Assembly (NCBI GenBank): GCA_910587935.1
Contig: CAJUNP010000003.1
Coordinates: forward strand, 69,842 to 133,841
Direction: 5' to 3'
From: an uncultured Lachnospiraceae bacterium
GTDB lineage: Bacteria; Bacillota; Clostridia; Lachnospirales; Lachnospiraceae
Length of the DNA stretch: 64,000 bases
Notes under the pieces: model-generated
Database searches by the model: none
The model's input: the letters and a program-made list of their open reading frames with translations, nothing else
What the model was told of the DNA's origin: nothing
Program-made: the position numbers and the translations under genes
Shown here: piece after piece, positions 1-8,337 of the stretch
How the letters are laid out: the number at the start of each line of letters is the position of its first letter
How positions within the stretch are numbered: position 1 is the first letter of the stretch

Positions 1-75
1 GCGGTTACGCATGTACTGGTGCAGGATGCGGCGAAGGGGTACGGGATTTTCATTGAAAATATGTTAGTCCATTAG
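1..75 (+). CDS. 3' end of an upstream gene (partial)
   Basis: Frame 1 is open from the first base and ends at a TAG at 73-75, giving the last 24 residues of a protein ending ENMLVH. The stop lies 19 bases before the ATG of the IIC-EAL gene and that gene's Shine-Dalgarno follows at once, so the two are probably co-transcribed. The fragment is too short for me to recognise a family. Confidence 0.5.
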   Translation, partial: AVTHVLVQDAAKGYGIFIENMLVH

Positions 76-94
76 TAAAAGGCGGGGAACGATT

Positions 95-2230
95 ATGATA
101 AGAAAAAAGAGTATCGCAGGGGCATTGGAAAAAATCTATGAAGAAACGGAAAACTGCGTAGCGCTGCAAAGTATTCGAGACGGGTTGGTTATGATTATAC
201 CGGTTTTAATGATCGGTTCTTTTTCAATTTTATTCCGGTCTTTGCCGATACCTGTTTACCAGGATTTCATCAGTAATTTCGGCGGCGGTTTTCTGGCGGA
301 TATATTTGTATTTTTATATGGTGCGACAGTCGGTTTTCTGGCGGTATATCTGACAATATCCATATCTGTCAGTTATACCGGAAAAAGGCTGCCGGACAAG
401 TCGTTCAGCTATGGCTCGCTGTTTGCGTCGCTCATTAGTTTCTGTATCTGTGCAGGCATGTTCCAGGAAGGTTTTTCCATCGGCGTTTTGGGGGCTCAGG
501 GGTTGTTTACGGCCATTGTCTGCGCACTGTCCGCTTCTGCGTTGTATTGCTCTCTGATTAAAGCTATGACGGGTTCATTAAGGCTGTATACGGACGGAGC
601 CGACGGAGAATTTAACAGATCTCTTGCCATGCTTTTTCCCATAGTAATTATTTCCCTTTTATTTGCCGTTTTCAATTTGATTCTGGTCAAATTTTTCCAT
701 GTAACCGGATTTAATATGTTGTTTTCAAACGTACTGACACATATTTTCAGCGGAATGGGCCGTTCTCTGGGAACTACCGTTTTGTACTTATGCCTTACAA
801 ACGTGATGTGGATGTTCGGAATTCACGGAGATAATGTGTTGGAATCGGTAACGGTGAACATTTTTATGCCGGGAATCGAAATCAACAGGCAGCTGCTGGA
901 GGCAGGTGCGCAGCCTACGGAAATATACAGTCAGACCTTTTACGATGTTTTTGCTCTGATGGGGGGAAGCGGCGGAACGCTCAGCCTGCTGCTTGCCATT
1001 CTGCTCTTTGGCAGGAGGCGGGGGAACCGGAGGCTGGCAAAGTATTCGGCGCTGCCCATGATATTTAACATTAATGAAATTATGATGTTCGGACTTCCCG
1101 TCGTATTTAATCCGATTATGATGATTCCTTTTCTGGCGACTCCCGTAGTTCAGATTTTAATTGCCGGTCTTGCGGTGCAGCTGCATCTCGTTCCTGTTGT
1201 AACGCAGCAGGTACCGTGGACGACGCCGATTATCCTCAGCGGATATCTGGCCACCGGATCGGCGGCGGGAGCGGTCCTGCAGATCATAAACGTACTGGCA
1301 GGCGTAATGATATACTGTCCGTTCATCAAAATCTATGAATATGAGAAGAATAAGGATTCTTCCAAAAAGATGGATCAACTTTTACATATATTAAGAAAAA
1401 GCGAGGTGGAAGACAAACCCGTTGAATTACTGACGCTTCGGAATTATTCCGGGGAAGTTGCCAAGGAAATTGCGGAGGAACTGCGTTTTAAAATCGGCGG
1501 ACAGCTTCCGAGGCTGTTTTATCAGCCGCAGTTTGACCGGAAAGGGAATTGTGTGGGAGCCGAAGCGCTTCTTCGGTGGGAAACGCAGTCTTACGGTACG
1601 GTATATCCGCCGTTGATAGTAAGGCTTGCCGAAGAAGCCGGAGTTTTAGAAGAATTGGAAGAAGGCGTTTTCAGGGCGGTAGTCCGGGATATGGAGTCTC
1701 TTGTAGACGTAATCGGAAAAGAAGCCAAAATATCAATTAATGTGACGGGGACCACGATACAGAGTGAAAGATTTGAGCTGTTTTTGAGAGAATTAAGAGA
1801 CCGCTATCCCCATTATAGTACCCGTATTTGCGTCGAAATTACCGAGCAGGCGGCCTTGAATTTTGATGATGAGCTGACACAGAGGCTTACCCGTATAAAA
1901 GAGATGGGTTATTCTCTTGCAATCGATGATTTTTCCATGGGAAGCACTTCCATTAAATATCTGCAGACCAATATTTTTGATATGGTGAAGCTTGATGGAG
2001 GATTAAGCCGGGATATACTTACGAATTCAAGAAGCCGTGACATTATAGCGTCCATTACCGAACTTTCCCATAATTTCGGTATTCGGGTTCTTGCAGAGTA
2101 TGTGGAAACGGAAGAACAAAAGAGAGTATTGGAAGAAACGGGGTGTCTTTTGTATCAGGGCTATCTATACAGTCCGGCCGTATCGGTTGAACAATTTCAG
2201 GAAATATGCGGCGCCCGAAAAGTAAAATAG
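95..2230 (+). CDS. PTS IIC (cellobiose/lactose-type) - EAL domain fusion protein
   Basis: A 711-residue membrane protein. Residues ~20-420 form a multi-span sugar-permease IIC domain: a GIHG motif follows a membrane segment, and FNINE...FGLPVVFNPIM matches the IIC signature, although the usual NEP reads NEI. Residues ~450-711 are an EAL phosphodiesterase domain: YQPQF near 476, EALLRW with the EAL glutamate at 490, then ITEQ, AIDDF, KLDGG and LAEYVET, so the metal- and substrate-binding residues appear present. Such a protein should hydrolyse cyclic di-GMP at the membrane, and the IIC half may sense or carry a sugar; that coupling is inference. No IIA or IIB domain lies in this chain or next to it, which argues for a sensor rather than a complete transporter. 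AAGGCGGGG precedes the ATG. The next gene follows after 32 bases. Confidence 0.88.
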   Translation: MIRKKSIAGALEKIYEETENCVALQSIRDGLVMIIPVLMIGSFSILFRSLPIPVYQDFISNFGGGFLADIFVFLYGATVGFLAVYLTISISVSYTGKRLPDKSFSYGSLFASLISFCICAGMFQEGFSIGVLGAQGLFTAIVCALSASALYCSLIKAMTGSLRLYTDGADGEFNRSLAMLFPIVIISLLFAVFNLILVKFFHVTGFNMLFSNVLTHIFSGMGRSLGTTVLYLCLTNVMWMFGIHGDNVLESVTVNIFMPGIEINRQLLEAGAQPTEIYSQTFYDVFALMGGSGGTLSLLLAILLFGRRRGNRRLAKYSALPMIFNINEIMMFGLPVVFNPIMMIPFLATPVVQILIAGLAVQLHLVPVVTQQVPWTTPIILSGYLATGSAAGAVLQIINVLAGVMIYCPFIKIYEYEKNKDSSKKMDQLLHILRKSEVEDKPVELLTLRNYSGEVAKEIAEELRFKIGGQLPRLFYQPQFDRKGNCVGAEALLRWETQSYGTVYPPLIVRLAEEAGVLEELEEGVFRAVVRDMESLVDVIGKEAKISINVTGTTIQSERFELFLRELRDRYPHYSTRICVEITEQAALNFDDELTQRLTRIKEMGYSLAIDDFSMGSTSIKYLQTNIFDMVKLDGGLSRDILTNSRSRDIIASITELSHNFGIRVLAEYVETEEQKRVLEETGCLLYQGYLYSPAVSVEQFQEICGARKVK

Positions 2231-2262
2231 AGCCGGAATGAGAGAAGGGTTTTGTAACGATT

Positions 2263-3231
2263 ATGAAAAAAGAGCGGATATTCTGGAATATTCTTTTAAC
2301 CGTTTTGGCGGTGTTTGTCGTCGGTATTTGTATTTATCAGGGAGTTACGAAAGAACAGCCGGTTGCGGAAGGCGATTTGGATCTGCCGGTGCTGCGGCTG
2401 GAAGATACGTATCGGAACATGGACGGGCGCCCCGAAATTTTCTGGGCGTTATCCGAGGCGGAGCTGACGGACCAGAATCCATGGACGGAACCGGAATATA
2501 AGCAAAATTCCGAAGAGGAAATTTTGTTCCCGGTATATCGGAAAAAAGGACAGGGGACGCTGCCCTGTGAGGAGGAACTGAAAGAAGCGGGAATGACGGA
2601 AAATGAACGGATTCCTGCGGCTGTTATGCTGGATTTTTCCCTGGAAGAAGAAAATCAAAAAGGAAGAGAGACACTGGCCGTATACCTTCAAGACCAACAG
2701 AAGGATTTGATGGAAGAAGAATATAATCGTTTTGCGTTTTGCGGCCTGGGATTTGACACAGAAAGCGGGACGAATCTGTATAAAGCGGTTTTTTACCGCG
2801 AAAAGGAAAAGGAACAGGATACGTTATTTCAGTACTGCCTCAATAAAACGGCGGTTATTTTTAATGACGGCGGAGAAATTTTATGCGTTTATCAGACGGA
2901 CATAAAGGATATGGAATCCTTGGGCAACTATCCCGTAATCAGGGAAGAGAACGCAAGACAGCTTTTAAACGAAGGCCGGTATTTTACAAATGTTCCGGGT
3001 GATTTTCCGGGGGAGGAAGAAGTCATCAAGGGAGAACTGGTTTACCGGAACGACGGAAGCAATATTTTAATTCCCTATTACTGTTTTCTGATCCGCTTAT
3101 CCGATGAGCAGAGAAAAGAACTGGAAGAGGGCTGTGAACCGGAAGAGGAACGTGAAGTATTCGGAACTTTTTATGTGCCTGCGGTAAGGGGAGAATACCT
3201 GGATAATTTATCCATATGGCATGAAACATAG
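2263..3231 (+). CDS. Unknown protein with one N-terminal membrane segment
   Basis: A 322-residue protein that I do not recognise. Residues ~7-26 are a hydrophobic segment after a basic start, fitting a membrane anchor or uncleaved signal; no lipobox cysteine is evident. The rest is acidic, rich in Glu, Tyr and Phe, and probably lies outside the cell. It lies 32 bases after the IIC-EAL gene and 24 bases before greA, in the same direction, so it is likely co-transcribed with the fusion protein and may act with it. The Shine-Dalgarno is weak: GAGAAGGG lies about 15 bases ahead of the ATG. An open frame starting at 2238 overlaps it and is a shadow. Confidence 0.7.
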   Translation: MKKERIFWNILLTVLAVFVVGICIYQGVTKEQPVAEGDLDLPVLRLEDTYRNMDGRPEIFWALSEAELTDQNPWTEPEYKQNSEEEILFPVYRKKGQGTLPCEEELKEAGMTENERIPAAVMLDFSLEEENQKGRETLAVYLQDQQKDLMEEEYNRFAFCGLGFDTESGTNLYKAVFYREKEKEQDTLFQYCLNKTAVIFNDGGEILCVYQTDIKDMESLGNYPVIREENARQLLNEGRYFTNVPGDFPGEEEVIKGELVYRNDGSNILIPYYCFLIRLSDEQRKELEEGCEPEEEREVFGTFYVPAVRGEYLDNLSIWHET

Positions 3232-3255
3232 ATTTTGACAGAAGTGAGGTATCTT

Positions 3256-3759
3256 ATGCATAATCAGCTGACAAGAAGCGACATTCGGAAAATGGAAGAA
3301 GAAATAGAGCACCGTAAGCTTGTGGAACGCAAGGAACTTTTAGAAGCGGTAAAGGAAGCCCGGGCACATGGGGATTTAAGCGAAAACTTTGAGTATTATG
3401 CCGCAAAGAGGGAAAAAAACAGAAATGAAGGCCGTATCCGTTATCTGGAAAGAATGATTAAAACGGCGGAGATTATCGACGATACCTCGAAAGAAGATGA
3501 AGTGGGGGTCAATAACGCCGTGGAGGTATTAATAGAAGAGGATCAGGCTGTGGAGAATTACCGCATCGTCACAACGGTTCGGGGAAATTCGCTGGAAGGC
3601 CTGATCAGTACGGAATCGCCGCTTGGCAAGGCTTTGCTGGGGCATAAGGAGGGCGACCGGGTTTGGGTGCAGGTTAATCAGAATTTCGGGTATTATGTGA
3701 AGATTCTCAAAATCGATAAGTCGCCGGATGACAGGGAAGACAGGTTAAGAAGCTTTTAA
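3256..3759 (+). CDS. greA: Transcription elongation factor GreA
   Basis: A 167-residue GreA family protein, which binds the secondary channel of RNA polymerase and stimulates cleavage of backtracked transcripts. The N-terminal coiled coil has the family pattern ARAHGDLSENFEYYAAK, including the acidic tip; the C-terminal half has the FKBP-like fold pattern with SPLGKALLGHKEGD. The frame is open from a TTG at 3235, but the ATG at 3256 is preceded by GTGAGG and gives the normal length. It is read convergently with the DUF4317 gene, and a 15-bp palindrome separates them. Confidence 0.93.
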   Translation: MHNQLTRSDIRKMEEEIEHRKLVERKELLEAVKEARAHGDLSENFEYYAAKREKNRNEGRIRYLERMIKTAEIIDDTSKEDEVGVNNAVEVLIEEDQAVENYRIVTTVRGNSLEGLISTESPLGKALLGHKEGDRVWVQVNQNFGYYVKILKIDKSPDDREDRLRSF

Positions 3760-3775
3760 AGAATGGTAAAAAAGG

Positions 3776-3815
3776 GGAATCCCCCTCAAATCCCAAGCGG
3801 TTTGAGGGGGATTCC
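3776..3815 (-). terminator. Palindromic terminator between greA and the DUF4317 gene
   Basis: A perfect 15-bp inverted repeat: left arm 3776-3790, right arm 3801-3815, 10-base loop. It contains the last codons and stop of the minus-strand gene. Read on the minus strand, the stem is followed by CCTTTTTTACC, a usable U-tract. On the plus strand the tract is weak (GTTTAATT), so it serves mainly the minus-strand gene but may also stop greA transcripts. Confidence 0.8.
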
Positions 3816-4916
3816 GTTTAATTCGATCTGGTCGTTGATCTCGATCACGAGACAGGCGCGTCCGTCGATGTTTTTGGTTTCAATTAAATGAAGCCGCTCC
3901 GGGTTGATTTTGATAGAGACGTCCGGCGTTTTTACTTCAAACGCTCTGGAATTAAATACGTTGTTTACCAGAAGAGAGGTTTCGCTGCCGGCTGTGGCGT
4001 CGTAGCACTGATCGAACATTTCGAGTTTTTCGTTGTCTACGCCGCTGTCCGCAAGAAGCGATTTAACTTCCTGCTTATTCAGCGACAGGGGTTCGGGCAC
4101 GTCTTTGTGTTCTTCTACCATTTCGCTTAGCTTTTCGTGAATGTTTTTAACGGTTTCGTAAGCGCAGTCTTCGCCAAGCGTTTCCTCGATCAGAACCTGG
4201 AAGGTTTCCTTCTGGCTGCCGGCGGTCATGGGCAGGACGCAGCCAAGCACATGCTCTACCAGCGTGTCGTGAAGATCGTCGGCGTCTTTGGAATAAAAGA
4301 GGATATTGTGAATATCGCTGCCCCGGTCGTTAAAGGCGGGGAATAAAAAGCCGGTTTCGGGCATATCCACGATCCAGTCCCGAATCCGGTTCTGGAAAGT
4401 GTTGGTTTCACTGTTGTAGGAAAGGCCGGGTTTGGAAAGATTTACGGGACAGATGCTGCACAGGATATATTCATATACCTCATCCGAGGCGTCTTCCATC
4501 ATAATTCCGTCCGTCGTTTTCCCCGGGATGTCATAAACGTCGTGGATTAAAAGAATCAGGTAATTCGAGGGGTAATCGTAGGATTCGATGATTTTGTCGT
4601 AAAAGGCGTCCAAAAGCGTGTCGTCCTTCAATTTGCTGTCGCGCAGCTTTAGCAATAGTTCCTGTGTTCCGCCGTCATTTTCCGCGGCAAGAGGAAATTC
4701 CATGTTAATTAAGTTTTTGCCGGGGGTACCGGAAAGGGTTTTTCTTAAAATTTCAAAATATTTAAATATATCTTCTTCAGGAAGGGCGAGAAAAGCTTCC
4801 TTTAATTCGGCTTTTTTATTTTTTTCGCCGTCAACATAGCAGCCGCAGATGCGTGTTATGGAGCATTTGCTCTGGGTAAAAAGTTTTTTGATTTCGTTTA
4901 TTTCTGTCTTGATCAT
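3786..4916 (-). CDS. DUF4317 family protein
   Basis: A 376-residue soluble protein matching the DUF4317 family common in Lachnospiraceae; its function is unknown. Recognisable features are the N-terminal IKTEINEIKKLF, the ITRICGCYVDGEKNK segment, and an acidic middle region. There is no signal peptide or membrane segment. The frame runs open back to 5384, but the ATG at 4916 follows a GGGGGAAC ribosome site and matches the usual family start; the upstream extension would overlap the divergent gene's promoter and coding region. It is a single-gene unit with its own promoter and terminator. Confidence 0.85.
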   Translation of the reverse strand: MIKTEINEIKKLFTQSKCSITRICGCYVDGEKNKKAELKEAFLALPEEDIFKYFEILRKTLSGTPGKNLINMEFPLAAENDGGTQELLLKLRDSKLKDDTLLDAFYDKIIESYDYPSNYLILLIHDVYDIPGKTTDGIMMEDASDEVYEYILCSICPVNLSKPGLSYNSETNTFQNRIRDWIVDMPETGFLFPAFNDRGSDIHNILFYSKDADDLHDTLVEHVLGCVLPMTAGSQKETFQVLIEETLGEDCAYETVKNIHEKLSEMVEEHKDVPEPLSLNKQEVKSLLADSGVDNEKLEMFDQCYDATAGSETSLLVNNVFNSRAFEVKTPDVSIKINPERLHLIETKNIDGRACLVIEINDQIELNGIPLKPLGI

Positions 4917-4952
4917 AATGTTCCCCCAATCTTGCTTTGAATCTGCTTTTTC

Positions 4953-4981
4953 ATTATAGCGAAATCTGTCGCAAAGCACAA
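4953..4981 (-). promoter_or_regulatory. Promoter of the DUF4317 gene
   Basis: On the minus strand, TTGTGC (4976-4981) and TATAAT (4953-4958) are separated by 17 bases, about 36 bases upstream of the ATG. It lies back to back with the promoter of the S66 peptidase. Confidence 0.6.
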
Positions 4982-4988
4982 GGACAGA

Positions 4989-5017
4989 TTGACTTTTCAC
5001 GAATTCAAAGGTATGAT
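4989..5017 (+). promoter_or_regulatory. Promoter of the S66 peptidase gene
   Basis: TTGACT (4989-4994) and TATGAT (5012-5017) lie 17 bases apart, a near-consensus sigma-A promoter, followed by AAGGAGG at 5034-5040. Confidence 0.75.
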
Positions 5018-5049
5018 ACAAGCACAAAACAGTAAGGAGGAACAAAGTG

Positions 5050-6093
5050 ATGCGGTATCCTGATTTTTTAAAGCCCGGAGGGACCATCGGATTTGCAGCG
5101 CCGTCTTTCGGATGTAATATAGAACCGTACAGGAGCGGATTTGACAACGCCGAAAAGAAATTTCTGGAAAAAGGGTATTTCTTAAAAGAGGGGCCGAACA
5201 GCCGGAAAGGAGAAGGGATCGGGATCAGTAATACACCGCAGAAGTGCGGACAGGAACTGAATGATTTTTTTAAGAGTGCGGATACGGACTGCCTGATTTC
5301 CTGCGGCGGCGGCGAACTGATGTGTGAAATTCTGGATTTTGTAGATTTTGAAGCCATAAAAGAAAATCCGGCAAAGTGGTACATGGGATATTCGGATAAT
5401 ACGAATCTGACCTTTTTGTTGCCGACGCTGTGTGATACGGTGGCTGTTTACGGACCCTGTGCGCCGGCTTTCGGCATGGAACCGTGGCATACGTCGATCG
5501 ACGACGCGTTTCAGGTTCTGACGGGAGAGAAGCTTATCCTGCGCGGGTATGACCGATGGGAGAAGGAATCCGCAAAAGATGAGGAACATCCGCTCGTTCC
5601 GTACCAGTTGACGGAACCGGTGGTCAGGAAATGCTATCGGGGCGGTACTCTTTTAACGGATAACGAACCGGTCCGGTTTTCGGGACGGCTTTTAGGAGGG
5701 TGCCTGGATATCCTGTGTACTCTGGCAGGAACCGTGTATGACCGGGTGTCGGATTTTGCGATGCGTTACAAAGAGGACGGAATCGTCTGGTTTATGGAGT
5801 CCTGTGATTTAAACGTTTTCGATATAAGAAGGGCGTTGTGGCAGCTGGAGCATACCGGTTGGTTTAAACACGTTAAAGGCTTCATTTTCGGGCGTCCGCT
5901 GTGTTTCGGACAGGAAATGATGGGACTTGATACTTACAGGGCGGTACTGGGTATTCTGGAAAAATATCAGGTTCCCATCGTTATGGATGCGGATCTGGGC
6001 CACCTGCCGCCGATGATGCCGCTTATAACCGGAAGTATGGCGGATATAGAAGCGGATGCCGGCGGCATGTGCGTGAAAATGCGTCTGGAATAA
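5050..6093 (+). CDS. S66 family peptidase (LD-carboxypeptidase / MccF-like)
   Basis: A 347-residue peptidase of family S66, whose members remove the terminal D-residue from cell-wall tetrapeptides (LdcA) or cleave microcin C-type nucleotide-peptide antibiotics (MccF). The start GGTIGFAAPS, the SCGGGE segment and GYSDNT with the nucleophile Ser115 are family features; the C-terminal DLGHLPP supplies the histidine and the FMESCD stretch a candidate glutamate. There is no signal peptide, so it acts in the cytoplasm. The length and GYSDNTNLTFLL resemble the MccF-like branch, leaving recycling and self-immunity both possible. A GTG at 5047 is in frame, but the ATG at 5050 sits 9 bases from AAGGAGG. 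Confidence 0.85.
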   Translation: MRYPDFLKPGGTIGFAAPSFGCNIEPYRSGFDNAEKKFLEKGYFLKEGPNSRKGEGIGISNTPQKCGQELNDFFKSADTDCLISCGGGELMCEILDFVDFEAIKENPAKWYMGYSDNTNLTFLLPTLCDTVAVYGPCAPAFGMEPWHTSIDDAFQVLTGEKLILRGYDRWEKESAKDEEHPLVPYQLTEPVVRKCYRGGTLLTDNEPVRFSGRLLGGCLDILCTLAGTVYDRVSDFAMRYKEDGIVWFMESCDLNVFDIRRALWQLEHTGWFKHVKGFIFGRPLCFGQEMMGLDTYRAVLGILEKYQVPIVMDADLGHLPPMMPLITGSMADIEADAGGMCVKMRLE

Positions 6094-6101
6094 AATGGAA
6101 T

Positions 6102-6108
6102 TGTCGAA
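6102..6108 (+). promoter_or_regulatory. Perfect 0A box (Spo0A binding site)
   Basis: TGTCGAA matches the Spo0A recognition consensus exactly. It lies 29 bases upstream of the -35 element of the Spo0A-like gene, so it could serve autoregulation or control by a full-length Spo0A. A 7-base match can occur by chance. Confidence 0.45.
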
Positions 6109-6136
6109 TATTGACCGGTTGCGCGATAACTACATA

Positions 6137-6166
6137 TTGAACCATAATTCCCCAATATCTTATAAT
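6137..6166 (+). promoter_or_regulatory. Promoter of the Spo0A-like gene
   Basis: TTGAAC (6137-6142) and TATAAT (6161-6166) are 18 bases apart, 88 bases ahead of the ATG. Confidence 0.55.
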
Positions 6167-6253
6167 CAATACTAACGATTCCTGAGAAAATCTGGAAGCA
6201 ATTTACCTTTTTTCGGGAATTCATTCGAAATGTGCAGCAATGGAGGAATTTTT

Positions 6254-6775
6254 ATGGAACAATTAAGTTTTAGCGCAACAAAGGATAATGAGAAAGTATA
6301 CAGGATGCTGAATGAGCTGATGAATACGGATAAGGAATTTCAAATCATGATTACCGTTCCGTCGGGACAGAAAGATAAAGTACAGGCGGTGTCTGCCAAA
6401 AAAGATACGGCTGCGCCCCGGGTCAGGGATCTGGAGAAGGATGTAACGGATATGATTCATGAAATCGGGGTTCCGGCTCATATCAAAGGGTATCAGTATC
6501 TGCGTGAAGCCATTATGCTTTCGGTCAGCAACAATGAGATGCTTAATTGTATTACAAAAGTATTATATCCTACCATTGCGAAAAAATATGAAACAACGCC
6601 CAGCCGCGTGGAGAGAGCCATCCGCCATGCCATTGAAGTGGCATGGAGCAGGGGACGTATGGAAACGCTGGATTCTTTGTTTGGATATACGATTAATACT
6701 GGAAAAGGTAAACCCACCAATTCGGAATTTATTGCTTTGATTGCGGATAAAATCCGTTTGCTGTACCGGGAGTAA
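6254..6775 (+). CDS. Receiver-less Spo0A-type DNA-binding protein
   Basis: A 173-residue protein whose residues ~61-170 are a Spo0A C-terminal effector domain, the DNA-binding part of the sporulation master regulator. The recognition helix region TTPSRVERAIRHAIEVAW (114-131) and the FGYTINTGKGKPTNSEFIA segment are typical of true Spo0A. The phosphoacceptor receiver domain that normally fills the first ~120 residues is missing; instead there are ~60 residues with no Asp-pocket motifs. It therefore cannot be switched by the usual phosphorelay, and may act constitutively or by competing with Spo0A for 0A boxes (inference). The ATG at 6254 follows TGGAGGA; an in-frame start at 6230 lacks a ribosome site. 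It is monocistronic by its flanking promoters. Confidence 0.88.
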   Translation: MEQLSFSATKDNEKVYRMLNELMNTDKEFQIMITVPSGQKDKVQAVSAKKDTAAPRVRDLEKDVTDMIHEIGVPAHIKGYQYLREAIMLSVSNNEMLNCITKVLYPTIAKKYETTPSRVERAIRHAIEVAWSRGRMETLDSLFGYTINTGKGKPTNSEFIALIADKIRLLYRE

Positions 6776-6810
6776 AAATCAGGACGGAAGAAGGATTTTC
6801 CAAAAACATC

Positions 6811-6839
6811 TTTCAAACATGGCATAATTGGTGTATAAT
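6811..6839 (+). promoter_or_regulatory. Likely promoter of glgA
   Basis: TATAAT (6834-6839) is a perfect -10 element; a poor -35 (TTTCAA, 6811-6816) lies 17 bases upstream. The glgA ATG is 45 bases further on. Confidence 0.45.
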
Positions 6840-6884
6840 AACAGCAGAAGTTTTCGGCACAATTTTAATGTTTGGAGGACGGCG

Positions 6885-8330
6885 ATGAGAAATATTTTAT
6901 TTGTTGCTTCGGAAGGTGTTCCTTTTATTAAAACAGGAGGACTTGCTGATGTGGTAGGTTCTCTGCCCAAATGTATTGACCGGAATTACTACGACGTCCG
7001 GGTAATATTACCCAAGTATACCTGTATGAAGCAGGAGATGAAGGATAAGTTAAACTATATCACCAATTTTTACATGGATATCCATGGACACAACGAATAT
7101 GTGGGTATTTTTGAATCGGTGGTAGACGGAATTCATTATTATTTTATTGATAATGAACGGTATTTTGGCGGGTTTAAACCCTACGGGGATAACGCTCTTT
7201 TTGAAATAGAAAAGTTTGCGTTTTTTTCCAAGGCGGCGCTTTCCGTTTTACCGGTGATCGGTTTCAGGCCGGATTTGATTCACTGCCATGACTGGCAGAC
7301 AGGATTGATTCCCGTTTACCTGAAGGAACGTTTTCAGGGAGGTGATTTTTACCGGGGAATCAAGTCGGTAATGACTATACACAACCTGAAGTTCCAGGGC
7401 AAATGGGATATTAAGGAAGTGAAGGCGATTACGGGACTGCCTGATTATTATTTTACGCCGGATAAGTTGGAGGCGTTTAAAGACGCCAATTTATTAAAGG
7501 GCGGTCTTGTATTTGCGGATGCCATTACAACGGTGAGCGACACCTATGCGCAGGAGATTAAAACCGAATTTTACGGAGAGAACCTGAACGGGCTGCTTTG
7601 TGCAAGAAGCAAAGACCTGCGCGGTATTGTGAACGGAATTGATTACGAAGAGTTTGATCCGGCGACGGACCCTTACATCGTTAATAAATATAATGCGGTC
7701 AACTTCCGGAAGGAAAAAGTAAAAAATAAGCGTGCGCTTCAGCAGGAGCTGGATCTCCCGGTGGATGACAAGTGCATGATGATCGGCCTGATATCCAGAC
7801 TGACGGACCAGAAGGGACTGGATCTGATTGCCTGTGTGATGGATGAGCTTTGTCAGGACGGGATTCAGTTCGTCGTGCTTGGAACCGGTGAAGAGCGGTA
7901 TGAGAATATGTTCCGGCATTTTGACTGGAAATATAATCATAAAGTTTCTGCCAATATTTTTTATTCCGAGGATTTGTCTCACAAGATTTATGCTGCCTGT
8001 GATGCGTTCCTGATGCCTTCCCTTTTTGAACCCTGCGGTTTAAGCCAGCTGATGTCCCTTCGGTACGGTACGGTACCCATTGTAAGGGAGACGGGTGGTC
8101 TAAAGGATACCGTTGAACCATATAATGAGTATGAGAGCAGGGGTACGGGCTTTACCTTTACCAATTATAACGCCCATGAAATGCTTGCATGTATCCGTTA
8201 TGCGGAGCGTATCTTTTATGATAAGAAGCGGGAATGGAATAAGATTGTGGATCGTGCCATGGCGGCGGATTTCTCCTGGCATGTATCGGCACAAAAGTAT
8301 CAGGAAATGTATGACTGGCTGATAGGATAA
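6885..8330 (+). CDS. glgA: Glycogen synthase (ADP-glucose type)
   Basis: A 481-residue GT5 glycosyltransferase that moves glucose from ADP-glucose to the non-reducing end of an alpha-1,4-glucan. The N-terminus has the ADP-glucose-binding KTGGLADV motif at 16-23; HCHDWQTGLIP marks the first Rossmann domain; the C-terminal domain has SLFEPCGLSQL with the conserved glutamate and the GLISRLTDQKG motif. The length is normal. The frame is open from 6828, but the ATG at 6885 follows GGAGGA and begins with the family start. No other glycogen genes (glgB, C, D, P) are nearby, so the pathway is dispersed. Confidence 0.95.
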   Translation: MRNILFVASEGVPFIKTGGLADVVGSLPKCIDRNYYDVRVILPKYTCMKQEMKDKLNYITNFYMDIHGHNEYVGIFESVVDGIHYYFIDNERYFGGFKPYGDNALFEIEKFAFFSKAALSVLPVIGFRPDLIHCHDWQTGLIPVYLKERFQGGDFYRGIKSVMTIHNLKFQGKWDIKEVKAITGLPDYYFTPDKLEAFKDANLLKGGLVFADAITTVSDTYAQEIKTEFYGENLNGLLCARSKDLRGIVNGIDYEEFDPATDPYIVNKYNAVNFRKEKVKNKRALQQELDLPVDDKCMMIGLISRLTDQKGLDLIACVMDELCQDGIQFVVLGTGEERYENMFRHFDWKYNHKVSANIFYSEDLSHKIYAACDAFLMPSLFEPCGLSQLMSLRYGTVPIVRETGGLKDTVEPYNEYESRGTGFTFTNYNAHEMLACIRYAERIFYDKKREWNKIVDRAMAADFSWHVSAQKYQEMYDWLIG

Positions 8331-8337
8331 GGATTCG

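Noticed and set aside
4917..5384. Upstream extension of the DUF4317 reading frame
   Set aside because: It would run through two divergent promoters and antisense to the S66 peptidase; the ATG at 4916 has a good ribosome site and the family start.
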